From Mucilaginibacter inviolabilis (GTDB taxonomy: Bacteria; Bacteroidota; Bacteroidia; Sphingobacteriales; Sphingobacteriaceae): a stretch of DNA of 64,000 nt. The DNA lies in the NCBI RefSeq assembly GCF_011089895.1, contig NZ_JAANAT010000004.1, positions 1-64,000 of the forward strand, read 5' to 3'. Positions 7,500 through 15,293 of this stretch are shown here, piece after piece. Each line of letters begins with the position of its first letter. The first letter of the stretch is position 1. The notes beneath the pieces were generated by a model. That model was not told the origin of the DNA and made no database searches. It saw only the letters and a list, made by a program, of their open reading frames with translations. The translations under genes were made by a program, and so were the position numbers.

Positions 7500-7982
7500 A
7501 TGGAATTTTCTCAACACTCAAGAGTTTGGATATATCAGTCTGACCGGAAATTAACTGATCCTGAAGTGGCACAGATACAGGAGGAACTGGATGATTTTAC
7601 CACCGGTTGGACGGCCCACAATAACCAGTTAAAAGCCGGTGCCGAAATCAGGTATAACCGCTTTTTGATTTTAATAGTTGATGAAAGTCAGGAAGGTGCC
7701 AGTGGATGCTCTATTGACAAATCGGTTCATTTTATGAAGCATCTGGAGCAGCACTATCACATCAATCTGTTCGACAGGTTTAATCTGGCTTACAGGGAAG
7801 GTGGAGAGGTGCTTTCACTACCACGACATGCTTTTGAAGACCTTTTGAAACAAGGGAAGATAAATACCGAAACCATTGTTTATAATAACATGGTGCAAAA
7901 TGTAACTGAACTGGAAAGCAAATGGGAAGTACCTTTTAAAAATAGCTGGCATATACAATTATTCAGAGATCTGGTTAGCTAA
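7500..7982 (+). CDS. Conserved Bacteroidota protein (often mislabelled ABC transporter ATPase)
   Basis: A 160-residue soluble protein with VWIYQSDRKLTDPEVAQIQE and the block ESQEGASGCSIDKSVHFMK, a pattern widespread in Bacteroidota. Databases often label it ABC transporter ATPase, but no Walker A, Walker B or signature motif is present, so that name is not supported here. Residue conservation around GCSIDKSVHF suggests a binding or catalytic pocket. It commonly sits near Fe-S protein genes like those upstream; function is unknown. Confidence 0.8.
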   Translation: MEFSQHSRVWIYQSDRKLTDPEVAQIQEELDDFTTGWTAHNNQLKAGAEIRYNRFLILIVDESQEGASGCSIDKSVHFMKHLEQHYHINLFDRFNLAYREGGEVLSLPRHAFEDLLKQGKINTETIVYNNMVQNVTELESKWEVPFKNSWHIQLFRDLVS

Positions 7983-8021
7983 TAGCACTATTGCTAAAGT
8001 TAGGTTGTTTGCATAAATTTA

Positions 8022-8627
8022 ATGATGGAACAATACGATAATCGGGTTGATCTTTATATTAACCAAGCGGCTGATTTTGCAAAACCAATACTGGAGTATA
8101 TCCGGGAGGTGGTTCATGAAGCATCGCCTTTAATCACCGAAACCGTAAAATGGGGAATGCCATTTTTTGATTATAAAGGACCGGTATGTCAAATGGCTGC
8201 CTTTAAACAGCATTGCGCCTTTGGCTTCTGGCGATGGTCGCTTATAAGTGGTGATTTAAAACCTACAGAGGATGCTTCTGCAGGCAGTTTTGGTCGTGTT
8301 ATGAGTATTGCTGATCTTCCTGCCAAAGAAACGCTGATGGCGTACGTATTGCGTGGTATCGAACTAAATGAAAAAGGCATAAAAAAAGCCAGCCCGAAAA
8401 AAGCTCCTTCCGAAAAAGCTGAATTAGTGATCCCTGATTATTTTATTGATTTTTTAGCTGCTTACCCTAAAGCTGTACAGGTGTTTTATGATTTTAGTTA
8501 TTCCCATAAAAAGGAATACGTAGAATGGATTACCGATGCTAAAACAGAAGCTACCCGCCAAAAAAGAATGGAAACCGCTGCTGAATGGATAGCTGAAGGT
8601 AAATCAAGAAATTGGAAATATAAGTAA
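8022..8627 (+). CDS. DUF1801 / YdeI-OmpD-associated domain protein
   Basis: A 201-residue cytosolic protein in two parts. The N-terminal ~110 residues (EYIREVVHEASPLITETVKW, GMPFFDYKGPVCQMAAFKQH) are a DUF1801/YdhG-type domain of the SufE-independent iron-chaperone-like fold. The C-terminal part (VEWITDAKTEATRQKRMETA, EWIAEGKSRNWKYK) is the bacteriocin-protection YdeI/OmpD-associated helix. The combination is common in Bacteroidota and has no proven role. ATG 8022 is followed directly by a second ATG at 8025; either could be used. Confidence 0.85.
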   Translation: MMEQYDNRVDLYINQAADFAKPILEYIREVVHEASPLITETVKWGMPFFDYKGPVCQMAAFKQHCAFGFWRWSLISGDLKPTEDASAGSFGRVMSIADLPAKETLMAYVLRGIELNEKGIKKASPKKAPSEKAELVIPDYFIDFLAAYPKAVQVFYDFSYSHKKEYVEWITDAKTEATRQKRMETAAEWIAEGKSRNWKYK

Positions 8628-8630
8628 GAT

Positions 8631-8748
8631 AAAAAGTGGGTTTACATGGGTTTACACTTTTTATGGTTAGAATTTGGTTAATGTATTTGTAATCAATAAG
8701 TTATATTGATTATGTTGTAAAAAAGTGGGTTTACATGTAAACCCACTC
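8631..8748. repeat. Dispersed palindromic element, GTTTACATGTAAAC family, copy 1
   Basis: The left module (8631-8662) reads AAAAAGTGGGTTTACATGGG then TTTACACTTTTT. The right module contains a perfect 24-base palindrome at 8724-8747 centred on TTTACATGTAAA. The two are separated by ~60 AT-rich bases. A copy with the same two modules in opposite order and orientation lies at 58821-58937. Confidence 0.75.
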
Positions 8749-8855
8749 AAAGACTCCTGAAATTGCTCACTTTTCAGCTTTATATCTCTGGATTTTCTTC
8801 GAGGGATTCCGAGAAAGCTGAATATAAAAAAATGACATGTATTTAAAAGCAGGAT

Positions 8856-9620
8856 TTAAAAATCCAACGGACCTAATCTGCGCATATTTTTCATGATCAG
8901 ATATTGCCGGTGTTTTAAATAAGGGGTAGGATTGGTGGCCGACCATCTGAGCGGGCTCGGGAATATCACTGCTATGGCCGCTGCTTCATGTTTGGTTAGG
9001 TCAGCGGCTGATTTATGAAAATAGGCTTGTGAGGCAGCTTCAATACCGTAGATACCATCACCCATTTCAATCTCATTTAAATAAACCTCCATGATACGCT
9101 TTTTACTCCAGAAGGTTTCTATCAATACCGTAAAATAAGCTTCGATGCCTTTACGTAACAGGGAACGGCCATCCCATAAAAAAACGTTCTTGGCCACCTG
9201 CTGCGATATAGTGCTGCCACCAATGAGCTTTTTACTGTGCGCATTTTTTTCAATAGCTTTTTCAATGGCCTGGAAATCGAAGCCGTGATGCTCCAGGAAG
9301 GTTTGGTCTTCGGCGGCAACCGCTGCTCGTTTCATATTGTCAGATATATCATCAAAATCTTTCCATTGCTTGTCAATCTTCCAATCCTTGCCGGCGGCTT
9401 TACGCTGAAAACCGCGTTCTATCATCAACCAGGTAAAAGGAGGGTTTACAAAACGGTAAAATAACACACCCAGCAAGCTTAGCCCTACAAAGAGTAAAAA
9501 GGTAAGTTTTATAACTCTAAATAAAAGCCGGGCAATGCCATTGTTTTTAAGTTTTGAAAACCAGGACTTTGACTTTGATTTTGAGCCTTTTTTTGACGAT
9601 GGGGCGGGAGTGCGTTTCAC
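8856..9620 (-). CDS. mtgA: Monofunctional peptidoglycan glycosyltransferase
   Basis: A 254-residue GT51-family enzyme that polymerises lipid II into glycan strands at the periplasmic face. After a basic N-terminus (KKGSKSKSKSWFSK) one membrane helix (LLFRVIKLTFLLFVGLSLLG) anchors it. The catalytic block AAEDQTFLEHHGFD contains the key glutamate, followed by GGSTISQQVAKNVF, KRIMEVYLNEIEMGDG and the YGIEAASQAYFHKSA motif. There is no transpeptidase domain, and length fits MtgA. It lies downstream of the ribosomal-protein operon on the same strand but is separated from it by a terminator. Confidence 0.94.
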   Translation of the reverse strand: MKRTPAPSSKKGSKSKSKSWFSKLKNNGIARLLFRVIKLTFLLFVGLSLLGVLFYRFVNPPFTWLMIERGFQRKAAGKDWKIDKQWKDFDDISDNMKRAAVAAEDQTFLEHHGFDFQAIEKAIEKNAHSKKLIGGSTISQQVAKNVFLWDGRSLLRKGIEAYFTVLIETFWSKKRIMEVYLNEIEMGDGIYGIEAASQAYFHKSAADLTKHEAAAIAVIFPSPLRWSATNPTPYLKHRQYLIMKNMRRLGPLDF

Positions 9621-9646
9621 AATTGATAATAAATTCTATAAAACAA

Positions 9647-9678
9647 AGAGGGTGCTTTGCCAATGCAAAACACCCTCT
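9647..9678 (-). terminator. Terminator of the rpsF-rpsR-rplI operon
   Basis: AGAGGGTG (9647-9654) and CACCCTCT (9671-9678) form the outer stem, with an inner TTTGC/GCAAA pairing around CAAT. On the minus strand a T-rich tract follows. Confidence 0.8.
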
Positions 9679-9736
9679 AAAATTCTACAATTAAGTTCAA
9701 AATCCGAAATCAAAACTCCGAATTCCGAAATATAAA

Positions 9737-10180
9737 TTACTCAGCTACTACTGAGAAAGGAACCTGTACTTTTACTTCTTTGTGCAGGTTTACGTTTGCG
9801 ATGTATTCACCAACAAACTTAGGCTCCTGATCAAAAGTAATACGACGACGGTCAACTTCAAAGCCTTCTTTTTTCAATGCATCAGCAATTTGAATAGTGT
9901 TGATGGCACCGAAAATTTTACCGCTTTCACCGGCTTTAGCGCCAATGTTAAGTTTAACGCCTTCTAAACGGGCAGCTATCGCATCAGCATCCTTACGGAT
10001 TTTTTCTTGTTTAAACTGAGCTTGTTTCAAGTTTTCAGCTAAAACTTTGCGAGCGCTTTCTGTAGCTAGTATGGCGTAGCCTTTTGGTAAAAGGTAGTTA
10101 CGGCCATAACCTGGTTTAACGTTTACTACATCGTCTTTATCACCCAGGTTTTTTACATCTTGTTTTAAAATAACTTCCAT
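9737..10180 (-). CDS. rplI: 50S ribosomal protein L9
   Basis: 147 residues, the normal length. The N-terminal rRNA-binding domain MEVILKQDVKNLGDKDDVVN and VKPGYGRNYLLPKGYAI is diagnostic. A long connecting helix (LAENLKQAQFKQEKIRKDAD) and the C-terminal domain (KIFGAINTIQIADALKKEG) follow. It binds 23S rRNA near the L1 stalk. Last gene of the three-gene operon, 15 bases after rpsR. Confidence 0.98.
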   Translation of the reverse strand: MEVILKQDVKNLGDKDDVVNVKPGYGRNYLLPKGYAILATESARKVLAENLKQAQFKQEKIRKDADAIAARLEGVKLNIGAKAGESGKIFGAINTIQIADALKKEGFEVDRRRITFDQEPKFVGEYIANVNLHKEVKVQVPFSVVAE

Positions 10181-10195
10181 TTTCTGAATCTCCTA

Positions 10196-10459
10196 TTATT
10201 TTAATGAATCTGTAACGTAAGGTAATAAACCAATGTGACGTGCGCGTTTAACGGCTTGAGCCACTTTACGCTGGAACTTTAATGAAGTACCGGTTAAGCG
10301 ACGTGGTAATACTTTACCCTGATCGTTAATGAACTTTAATAAAAAGTTAGCGTCTTTGTAATCAATATACTTAATACCGTTCTTTTTGAAACGGCAGTAT
10401 TTTTTACGGTTATCCTCCACTTTGGGAGCGGTAACGTATTTAATTTGTTCGTTAGCCAT
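10196..10459 (-). CDS. rpsR: 30S ribosomal protein S18
   Basis: 87 residues with the characteristic YCRFKKNGIKYIDYKDANFL and RRLTGTSLKFQRKVAQAVKR segments. S18 binds 16S rRNA in the platform as a heterodimer with S6. Its ATG shares one base with the rpsF stop (TAATG arrangement), which indicates translational coupling and matches the stoichiometric need for the S6-S18 pair. Confidence 0.98.
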   Translation of the reverse strand: MANEQIKYVTAPKVEDNRKKYCRFKKNGIKYIDYKDANFLLKFINDQGKVLPRRLTGTSLKFQRKVAQAVKRARHIGLLPYVTDSLK

Positions 10460-10824
10460 TAGTTTGCGTCCTCCACTTTAGCTGCTGGTTTTTTGTTAAA
10501 AGCACCGCTGCGTTTTTTGTCATTGTAAGCAATGGCATGTTTATCCAAAGCAATGGTCAGGAAACGCAAAACACGCTCATCGCGCCTTAACTCTACCTCC
10601 AATTTGTTAATTAATTCACCTGGAGCCTTAAATTCAGTTAAGTGATAGTACCCTGTAGTCTTTTTTTGAATAGGGTACGCTAATTTTCTCAAACCCCAAT
10701 TATCCTCCTGGACAATTTCGGCTCCGCCATCAGTTAAGATTTTGCTAAATTTGGCAATGCCTTCTTTAGCAGTTTCTTCTGATAACAACGGGGTTAGAAC
10801 GATCACGATTTCGTACTGTTGCAT
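10459..10824 (-). CDS. rpsF: 30S ribosomal protein S6
   Basis: 121 residues; MQQYEIVIVLTPLLSEETAK and WGLRKLAYPIQKKTTGYYHL plus RRDERVLRFLTI are the S6 signature. S6 forms the platform heterodimer with S18, encoded by the next gene. The C-terminal ~20 residues (DKKRSGAFNKKPAAKVEDAN) form a short charged tail, shorter than the glutamate-tailed form in E. coli. First gene of the operon, with a promoter and a short structured leader upstream. Confidence 0.98.
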   Translation of the reverse strand: MQQYEIVIVLTPLLSEETAKEGIAKFSKILTDGGAEIVQEDNWGLRKLAYPIQKKTTGYYHLTEFKAPGELINKLEVELRRDERVLRFLTIALDKHAIAYNDKKRSGAFNKKPAAKVEDAN

Positions 10825-10851
10825 TATTATACTTTGATTTTTAATTAATTA

Positions 10852-10866
10852 CCCGCTATAACGGGG
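10852..10866 (-). promoter_or_regulatory. Short hairpin in the rpsF leader
   Basis: CCCG and CGGG pair around a CTATAA/TTATAG loop inside the ~40-base untranslated leader. S6:S18-binding leader RNAs exist in many bacteria, so this could be a reduced version. The full consensus fold is not visible, so the assignment is weak. Confidence 0.3.
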
Positions 10867-10868
10867 CT

Positions 10869-10901
10869 GCAAATGTAGAAATATTATCTGTATTTATCAA
10901 A
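10869..10901 (-). promoter_or_regulatory. Promoter of the rpsF-rpsR-rplI operon
   Basis: On the minus strand TTTG (10898-10901) and TACATTTGC (10869-10877) are separated by 20 bases, the arrangement of the Bacteroidota -33/-7 promoter. The ATG of rpsF lies 45 bases further on. Confidence 0.78.
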
Positions 10902-10975
10902 TGTTTTTAGCATGAAAATCAAATTGTTTCAGTATAAAATAAAGATCAAAATATATATTTGATGAAAAACCCAAT

Positions 10976-11602
10976 ATGAAAAAATACCTGAGCCTTATTA
11001 TCACCGTCTTCGCGCTTAACTGCAGTGTAGTTAATGCCCAAACGGAACCGGGTCCTGCACAACAAAAAATGCTCGATTCGATCTGTGCCTGCATGTCTAA
11101 AATTGATATTTCAAAGATAAAAACGGCTAAGGAAGCAAACGATGTTTTTATGCAATGTTTTACTGCACATGCTGATTTGTTGCCGGATCTTGCCAAAGAA
11201 CAAAATGCAGAATTTACCGATGATGCAGCTATGAACCGTATCGGCACAGAAATAGGGGCGAATTTGTTAAAACGCAACTGCTCATCATTTGTAAAATTGG
11301 CTATGCTCATGGGAAAAAAGGATGAAGATGCGGCTGTGACTGTAGCTGAGCAAGTAACCAGCGGAACGTTTAAACGAATAGATAATAAGGGGTTTAATTA
11401 TATAGTTTTAACAGACAATACCGGCAACGAAAAATCTTTTATCTGGCTTCGCCAGTTTCCGGGATCAGAAAACTTTATGAATGGAACCACAAAATATGTC
11501 GGGAAAAAAGCAAGTATAAAATGGCAGGAGATCGAAGTATATTTACCACAGGCGAAAGGTTATTATAAAGTAAAAGAAATTTTAAGTGTTGATATTTTAT
11601 AG
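10976..11602 (+). CDS. Secreted hypothetical protein
   Basis: 208 residues starting with a clear signal peptide (MKKYLSLIITVFALNCSVVN, cleavage after NAQ). The mature N-terminal half has four cysteines in two CxC or single pairs (SICACMSKID, MQCFTAH, KRNCSSF), probably disulfide-bonded in the periplasm. The C-terminal half (FNYIVLTDNTGNEKSFIWLR, YVGKKASIKWQEIEVYLP) looks like an OB-like beta domain. I recognise this architecture from unnamed Bacteroidota proteins and know of no function. It diverges from the ribosomal operon. Confidence 0.78.
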   Translation: MKKYLSLIITVFALNCSVVNAQTEPGPAQQKMLDSICACMSKIDISKIKTAKEANDVFMQCFTAHADLLPDLAKEQNAEFTDDAAMNRIGTEIGANLLKRNCSSFVKLAMLMGKKDEDAAVTVAEQVTSGTFKRIDNKGFNYIVLTDNTGNEKSFIWLRQFPGSENFMNGTTKYVGKKASIKWQEIEVYLPQAKGYYKVKEILSVDIL

Positions 11603-11671
11603 ATAATAGTCATTAAACTTAATTTACGAAGCTTATATTTAGCGCAGTAGTTAAAACGTAAATTATTTTTT

Positions 11672-11896
11672 ATGGAATTTGTAGATCTTAAATATCAGGA
11701 TACAGTATTACCGTCCTATAATAACATCACGATGTTAGCTCCCGGTGAAGAGGATGAGTTTGAAAGTGATTGGATTGACGAAGACGATGACCTTGATGAT
11801 CATGTAGACGATTTGCATGAAATACAGGTAGATGATGATCTGAACGAACCTGATCCGGAAGGTGATTACCCTCAGCCAGATGATGACGACGAGTAA
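11672..11896 (+). CDS. Small highly acidic protein
   Basis: 74 residues, nearly half Asp or Glu in the second half (DEDDDLDDHVDDLHEIQVDD). The N-terminal 25 residues (MEFVDLKYQDTVLPSYNNIT) are more ordinary and could be the ordered part. Disorder of the rest is inferred. No family is recognised. It lies 74 bases before dnaX on the same strand. A second acidic, Asp-rich protein lies on the other side of dnaX at 13855. Confidence 0.65.
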   Translation: MEFVDLKYQDTVLPSYNNITMLAPGEEDEFESDWIDEDDDLDDHVDDLHEIQVDDDLNEPDPEGDYPQPDDDDE

Positions 11897-11970
11897 GACC
11901 AAATAGTTTAATTACACAATCGTTTCATCGATACTTTAACTTCAGGCATTTTCTTGCTAACTTCGTAGCT

Positions 11971-13782
11971 GTGGATAATTTTATTGTTTCGGCTCGTAAA
12001 TACCGCCCGGCTACTTTTGAAACTGTTGTTGGTCAGCAACATATAACCAACACACTTAAAAACGCTATTAGAAATAATCAGCTGGCTCAGGCATTTTTAT
12101 TCTGCGGGCCGCGTGGTGTGGGAAAAACTACCTGCGCACGCATCCTGGCCAAAACTATCAATTGTACCAATTTACAACCTAATGGCGAGGCTTGTGGCGA
12201 GTGCGCCTCCTGTAAAGCGTTTGAGAATGGAAATTCTTTTAACGTACATGAACTGGATGCCGCATCAAACAATTCGGTTGATGATATCAGGAGCCTGATA
12301 GACCAGGTACGTATACCACCACAGGCAGCACGGTATAAAGTTTATATTATTGATGAGGTGCACATGCTGTCGCAGGCGGCTTTTAACGCTTTTTTGAAAA
12401 CGCTGGAAGAACCACCTCATTACGCCATATTTATATTGGCTACTACCGAGAAACATAAAATACTGCCCACTATACTTTCACGCTGCCAGATATTTGATTT
12501 TAACCGTATCCGCGTAGAGGATATGGCTGCGCATCTGGCATCTATTGCTGGTAAAGAGAATATTAGCTATGAGCCTGATGGTCTACATATTATAGCGCAA
12601 AAAGCCGATGGCGGTTTACGTGACGCTTTATCCATGTTTGACCAGATCGTTAGTTTTTCTGGTGGTAAGGTTACCTATCGCTCGGTAATTGATAACCTGA
12701 ACATACTTGATTACGATTACTATTTTAACATAACCGATAGCCTGCTACAGGAAGATACGGGCAAGGCACTGTTATTTTTTGACGAAATATTATCACGCGG
12801 ATTTGACGGGGCTCATTTTATAGCCGGCTTGTGTGAGCATTTTCGCAATCTGCTGGTAAGTAAAGATCAGTCAACTTTAAAATTATTGGAGGTAAGCGAG
12901 GGAATTAAGAGTAAATACCTGCAGCAATCGCAAAGCAGCCCGGTATCGTTTTTACTTTCGGCTATGAATATTGCCAACCAGTGCGATATCAATTATAAGC
13001 TAAGTAAAAATCAGCGACTCCAGGTTGAGCTCGCATTGCTCAAAATGTGCCATTTGCCCTCGGCATTTAATATGGTGGCTTCGCCGCTTACAGCAACATC
13101 CGCCACCGACGGGTCATTAAAAAAAAAACCTGATACCTCAGCAGTAGCGGCGCCGGCACAAGCCAATAAGATCAATAATGATGCGGCTGTATTAAGCGAC
13201 ACACCCCTGTCTTATAATACAACAAAACCGCAAAACGTTGAAAATAAACAGGTAGCAGAAGTAAAAGAGCAAGCACCTGCCGAAAAGCCTAAAATATTTA
13301 TACCCTCGCCAAGTCTGGGTTCGTTATCCATAAAAATACCTTCACTTACAGATACCGGTAAAACGGTTGAAGAAGAAGCAGAGGAGGAAGATCCTTATTT
13401 AAAAGGAAATGACCGAGATGATTTTACCATGGACAATTTTTTACAGTGCTGGAGCGATTTTGCCGCAAAAATTAAGGCAGATGGTAAAAAGAACCTGGTA
13501 ACTATTTTTATAGCTAATGCTCCACGGATGCTTAAGCCCTATGAGTTTGAGATAGTGGTTGGCACCAAACTGCAGGAAAACTTATTTAAGGAAGAAAGAC
13601 CAGCTTTGCACAATTATCTGCGGGGGCGGTTAAGAAACTTTACTATTGAAGTAAATGCCCGTGTTGACGAACAGGAGGTAGTTAGAAAGCCATATACGGC
13701 TGTTGAGAAATTTCAGTACCTGGCTGCCCGCAACCCTCAGCTGGTCGACCTCCGTAACCGATTTAATCTTGATTTTGATTAG
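11971..13782 (+). CDS. dnaX: DNA polymerase III subunit gamma/tau (clamp loader)
   Basis: A 603-residue clamp-loader ATPase. The start is GTG at 11971, giving MDNFIVSARKYRPATFETVV; no ATG lies nearby. Domains in order: AAA+ module with Walker A GPRGVGKTT (about residue 45), zinc-binding cysteines in NCTNLQPNGEACGECASC, Walker B IIDEVHMLS, and sensor/arginine-finger motif LSRCQIFDF. Domain III and a low-complexity Pro/Ala/Glu linker follow, then a C-terminal tau-like domain (FLQCWSDFAAKIKADGKKNL, YLRGRLRNFTIEV). I see no slippery poly-A frameshift site that obviously yields a short gamma form; an A8 run at 13119-13126 is the only candidate. Confidence 0.95.
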   Translation: MDNFIVSARKYRPATFETVVGQQHITNTLKNAIRNNQLAQAFLFCGPRGVGKTTCARILAKTINCTNLQPNGEACGECASCKAFENGNSFNVHELDAASNNSVDDIRSLIDQVRIPPQAARYKVYIIDEVHMLSQAAFNAFLKTLEEPPHYAIFILATTEKHKILPTILSRCQIFDFNRIRVEDMAAHLASIAGKENISYEPDGLHIIAQKADGGLRDALSMFDQIVSFSGGKVTYRSVIDNLNILDYDYYFNITDSLLQEDTGKALLFFDEILSRGFDGAHFIAGLCEHFRNLLVSKDQSTLKLLEVSEGIKSKYLQQSQSSPVSFLLSAMNIANQCDINYKLSKNQRLQVELALLKMCHLPSAFNMVASPLTATSATDGSLKKKPDTSAVAAPAQANKINNDAAVLSDTPLSYNTTKPQNVENKQVAEVKEQAPAEKPKIFIPSPSLGSLSIKIPSLTDTGKTVEEEAEEEDPYLKGNDRDDFTMDNFLQCWSDFAAKIKADGKKNLVTIFIANAPRMLKPYEFEIVVGTKLQENLFKEERPALHNYLRGRLRNFTIEVNARVDEQEVVRKPYTAVEKFQYLAARNPQLVDLRNRFNLDFD

Positions 13783-13786
13783 GGAA

Positions 13787-13853
13787 TTAGTTAGTGATGA
13801 GTTGTGAGCGGAAAGTAGTTATGAAAACTCATTACTCATCACCCACAACTAAA
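13787..13853. terminator. Imperfect inverted repeat between dnaX and a convergent gene
   Basis: TTAGTTAGTGATGAGTTGTG (13787 onward) pairs imperfectly with CTCATTACTCATCACCCACA (13829 onward). It occupies the whole convergent intergenic gap and could end transcription both ways; there is no strong T-run. Confidence 0.45.
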
Positions 13854-13854
13854 A

Positions 13855-14319
13855 TTACTTAAAGAATTCCGAATCATTTTTAGGATAACCCTCTTCATCC
13901 AAATCGTCACGATCATCTTCAGGAGTGTGTGCTAATGCAGAATCTGCGGGGTCAACCTCTACAATATCGCCCTCGTCAATGTGCATGCCAAGATCGTCAA
14001 CATCTGTTTCCAATGATCTTTTTCCCGCATATTCATCGTCAGTATCATCATAAGGGTTGGCCTCGTCATAGGTAGAATTCATGTCGTTGCCGTTCTTAAC
14101 CGAGGTTTTGTATGGATCCGGATGATCGTAATCCGGATCATCGCTTCTTACATCATATTCAAAGCTGTTGTCGTCAGGATTGTATTTAAGATCCTCCTTG
14201 TCAATAGTTTCGCCTAATTCGTCTTTTAATGTTCTGTCCCGATCGGCGCTGTTATCATTTAAAGCGTCATCGTCTTCATAATCATCATCAAATCCGGGGT
14301 TTATATTTTGATTGTTCAT
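13855..14319 (-). CDS. Acidic, probably disordered hypothetical protein
   Basis: 154 residues with a very high Asp content spread along the whole length (GFDDDYEDDDALNDNSADRD, ANPYDDTDDEYAGKR, HTPEDDRDDLDEEGYPK). There is no signal peptide, membrane segment or recognised domain, and Cys and Trp are absent. It converges on dnaX. Low hydrophobicity indicates an intrinsically disordered protein. Its normal codon usage and full-length frame argue that it is real. Function unknown. Confidence 0.7.
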   Translation of the reverse strand: MNNQNINPGFDDDYEDDDALNDNSADRDRTLKDELGETIDKEDLKYNPDDNSFEYDVRSDDPDYDHPDPYKTSVKNGNDMNSTYDEANPYDDTDDEYAGKRSLETDVDDLGMHIDEGDIVEVDPADSALAHTPEDDRDDLDEEGYPKNDSEFFK

Positions 14320-14376
14320 CGGTTTTTGCTTTGATTAAATATACCAAAAAACCTTGCCAAAATTCAAAAAGAGTAA

Positions 14377-15084
14377 TTAATAATATATCTGTTTACGGTA
14401 AGAGGTTATACCACCAATACCAACTTTTATACCCAGGATAAATTGCGTAAATGCGTCGTTATGGCGCCCAGCCTTATATCCGTCAAGGTTATCATCCATC
14501 ACCTTATTATATTGATAACCCAGATCTATCTTAATACCGGGATCATTGTATTGGTTAAATAACTTTATCTCATAACCTATTCGTACCGGTATATAAGGTA
14601 TTTGGCTGTTATTATCGCCCGGAGGTTGTACCCCTGCCGGCAGCGTATTATCGCCACCTTTTTTTACATGGTTTACAAGATATCCGATGCCGGTTGAAAC
14701 GTAAAAGCCTTTAAATGCATTAGCTACAGGGCTTTTAGAATAATCTATTAACTCGCCGGCCTGTAACTGTACGCGTAAAGCAAATGCCCAAAAATGGTTT
14801 TCGAAGATACGGCCATATCCCTGATTCGGATCGCCGGCTTTAAGGCTGCCAAACTGCCCTTCAAAAACATAGTTTACAAAGGGGCCATGGTTATACGTGA
14901 AATTAAATTGGGCCGAGGAAGTATACTTTAACGCTTTGGTTACGTCTGTGGCGATGGGGTAGTTAATACCAACGCCTGCGCCAACATCATACTGTGCATA
15001 ATCATAACCTAACTGGGCTTTCGCTAAAAATGCGCTGGTACATAAAATAGCTGTGAGTGCTGTTCTTAATATCAGTTTTGTCAT
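14377..15084 (-). CDS. Outer-membrane beta-barrel-like protein
   Basis: 235 residues from ATG 15084, chosen because it begins a clean signal peptide (MTKLILRTALTAILCTSAFL, cleavage after AKAQ). The mature part alternates aromatic/polar residues in strands (YDVGAGVGINYPIA, SAQFNFTYNHGPFVNYVFEG, GFYVSTGIGYLVNHV, IPVRIGYEIKLFNQ, IKIDLGYQYNKVM, FTQFILGIKVGI), typical of a small Bacteroidota porin-fold protein. Upstream ATGs at 15114 and 15093 are less likely. Ligand unknown. Confidence 0.8.
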   Translation of the reverse strand: MTKLILRTALTAILCTSAFLAKAQLGYDYAQYDVGAGVGINYPIATDVTKALKYTSSAQFNFTYNHGPFVNYVFEGQFGSLKAGDPNQGYGRIFENHFWAFALRVQLQAGELIDYSKSPVANAFKGFYVSTGIGYLVNHVKKGGDNTLPAGVQPPGDNNSQIPYIPVRIGYEIKLFNQYNDPGIKIDLGYQYNKVMDDNLDGYKAGRHNDAFTQFILGIKVGIGGITSYRKQIYY

Positions 15085-15191
15085 AATAGACATTAGGGGG
15101 CTATTAATTGGCAATCTGTTTATCTACCAACGTTTAATTTTATGAAAATAGTATCTGCACCAGCAAACACAAGAAACCTGCCATAACAAGC

Positions 15192-15234
15192 ATTTGGGCC
15201 CAAATAAATCAAATTTCATTTATTATTAATGAAA
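15192..15234. promoter_or_regulatory. Two palindromes upstream of icd
   Basis: ATTTGGGCCCAAAT (15192-15205) is a perfect 14-base palindrome. TTTCATT/AATGAAA (15214-15234) is a second dyad. They sit between the divergent barrel gene and icd, just upstream of the icd -7 element, and could be operator sites. Confidence 0.4.
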
Positions 15235-15252
15235 ATGGTAAAGTCTATTTAA

Positions 15253-15260
15253 TATATTTG
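15253..15260 (+). promoter_or_regulatory. -7 promoter element of icd
   Basis: TATATTTG matches TAnnTTTG, 33 bases before the icd ATG. Confidence 0.55.
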
Positions 15261-15293
15261 AAGCCATTAAAATAAAAAACAACAACATCAGGT

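Noticed and set aside
13111..13130. Programmed frameshift in dnaX at an A8 run
   Set aside because: An A8 run lies at 13119-13126, but I could not identify a downstream structure or an early stop in the shifted frame strong enough to claim a gamma product.
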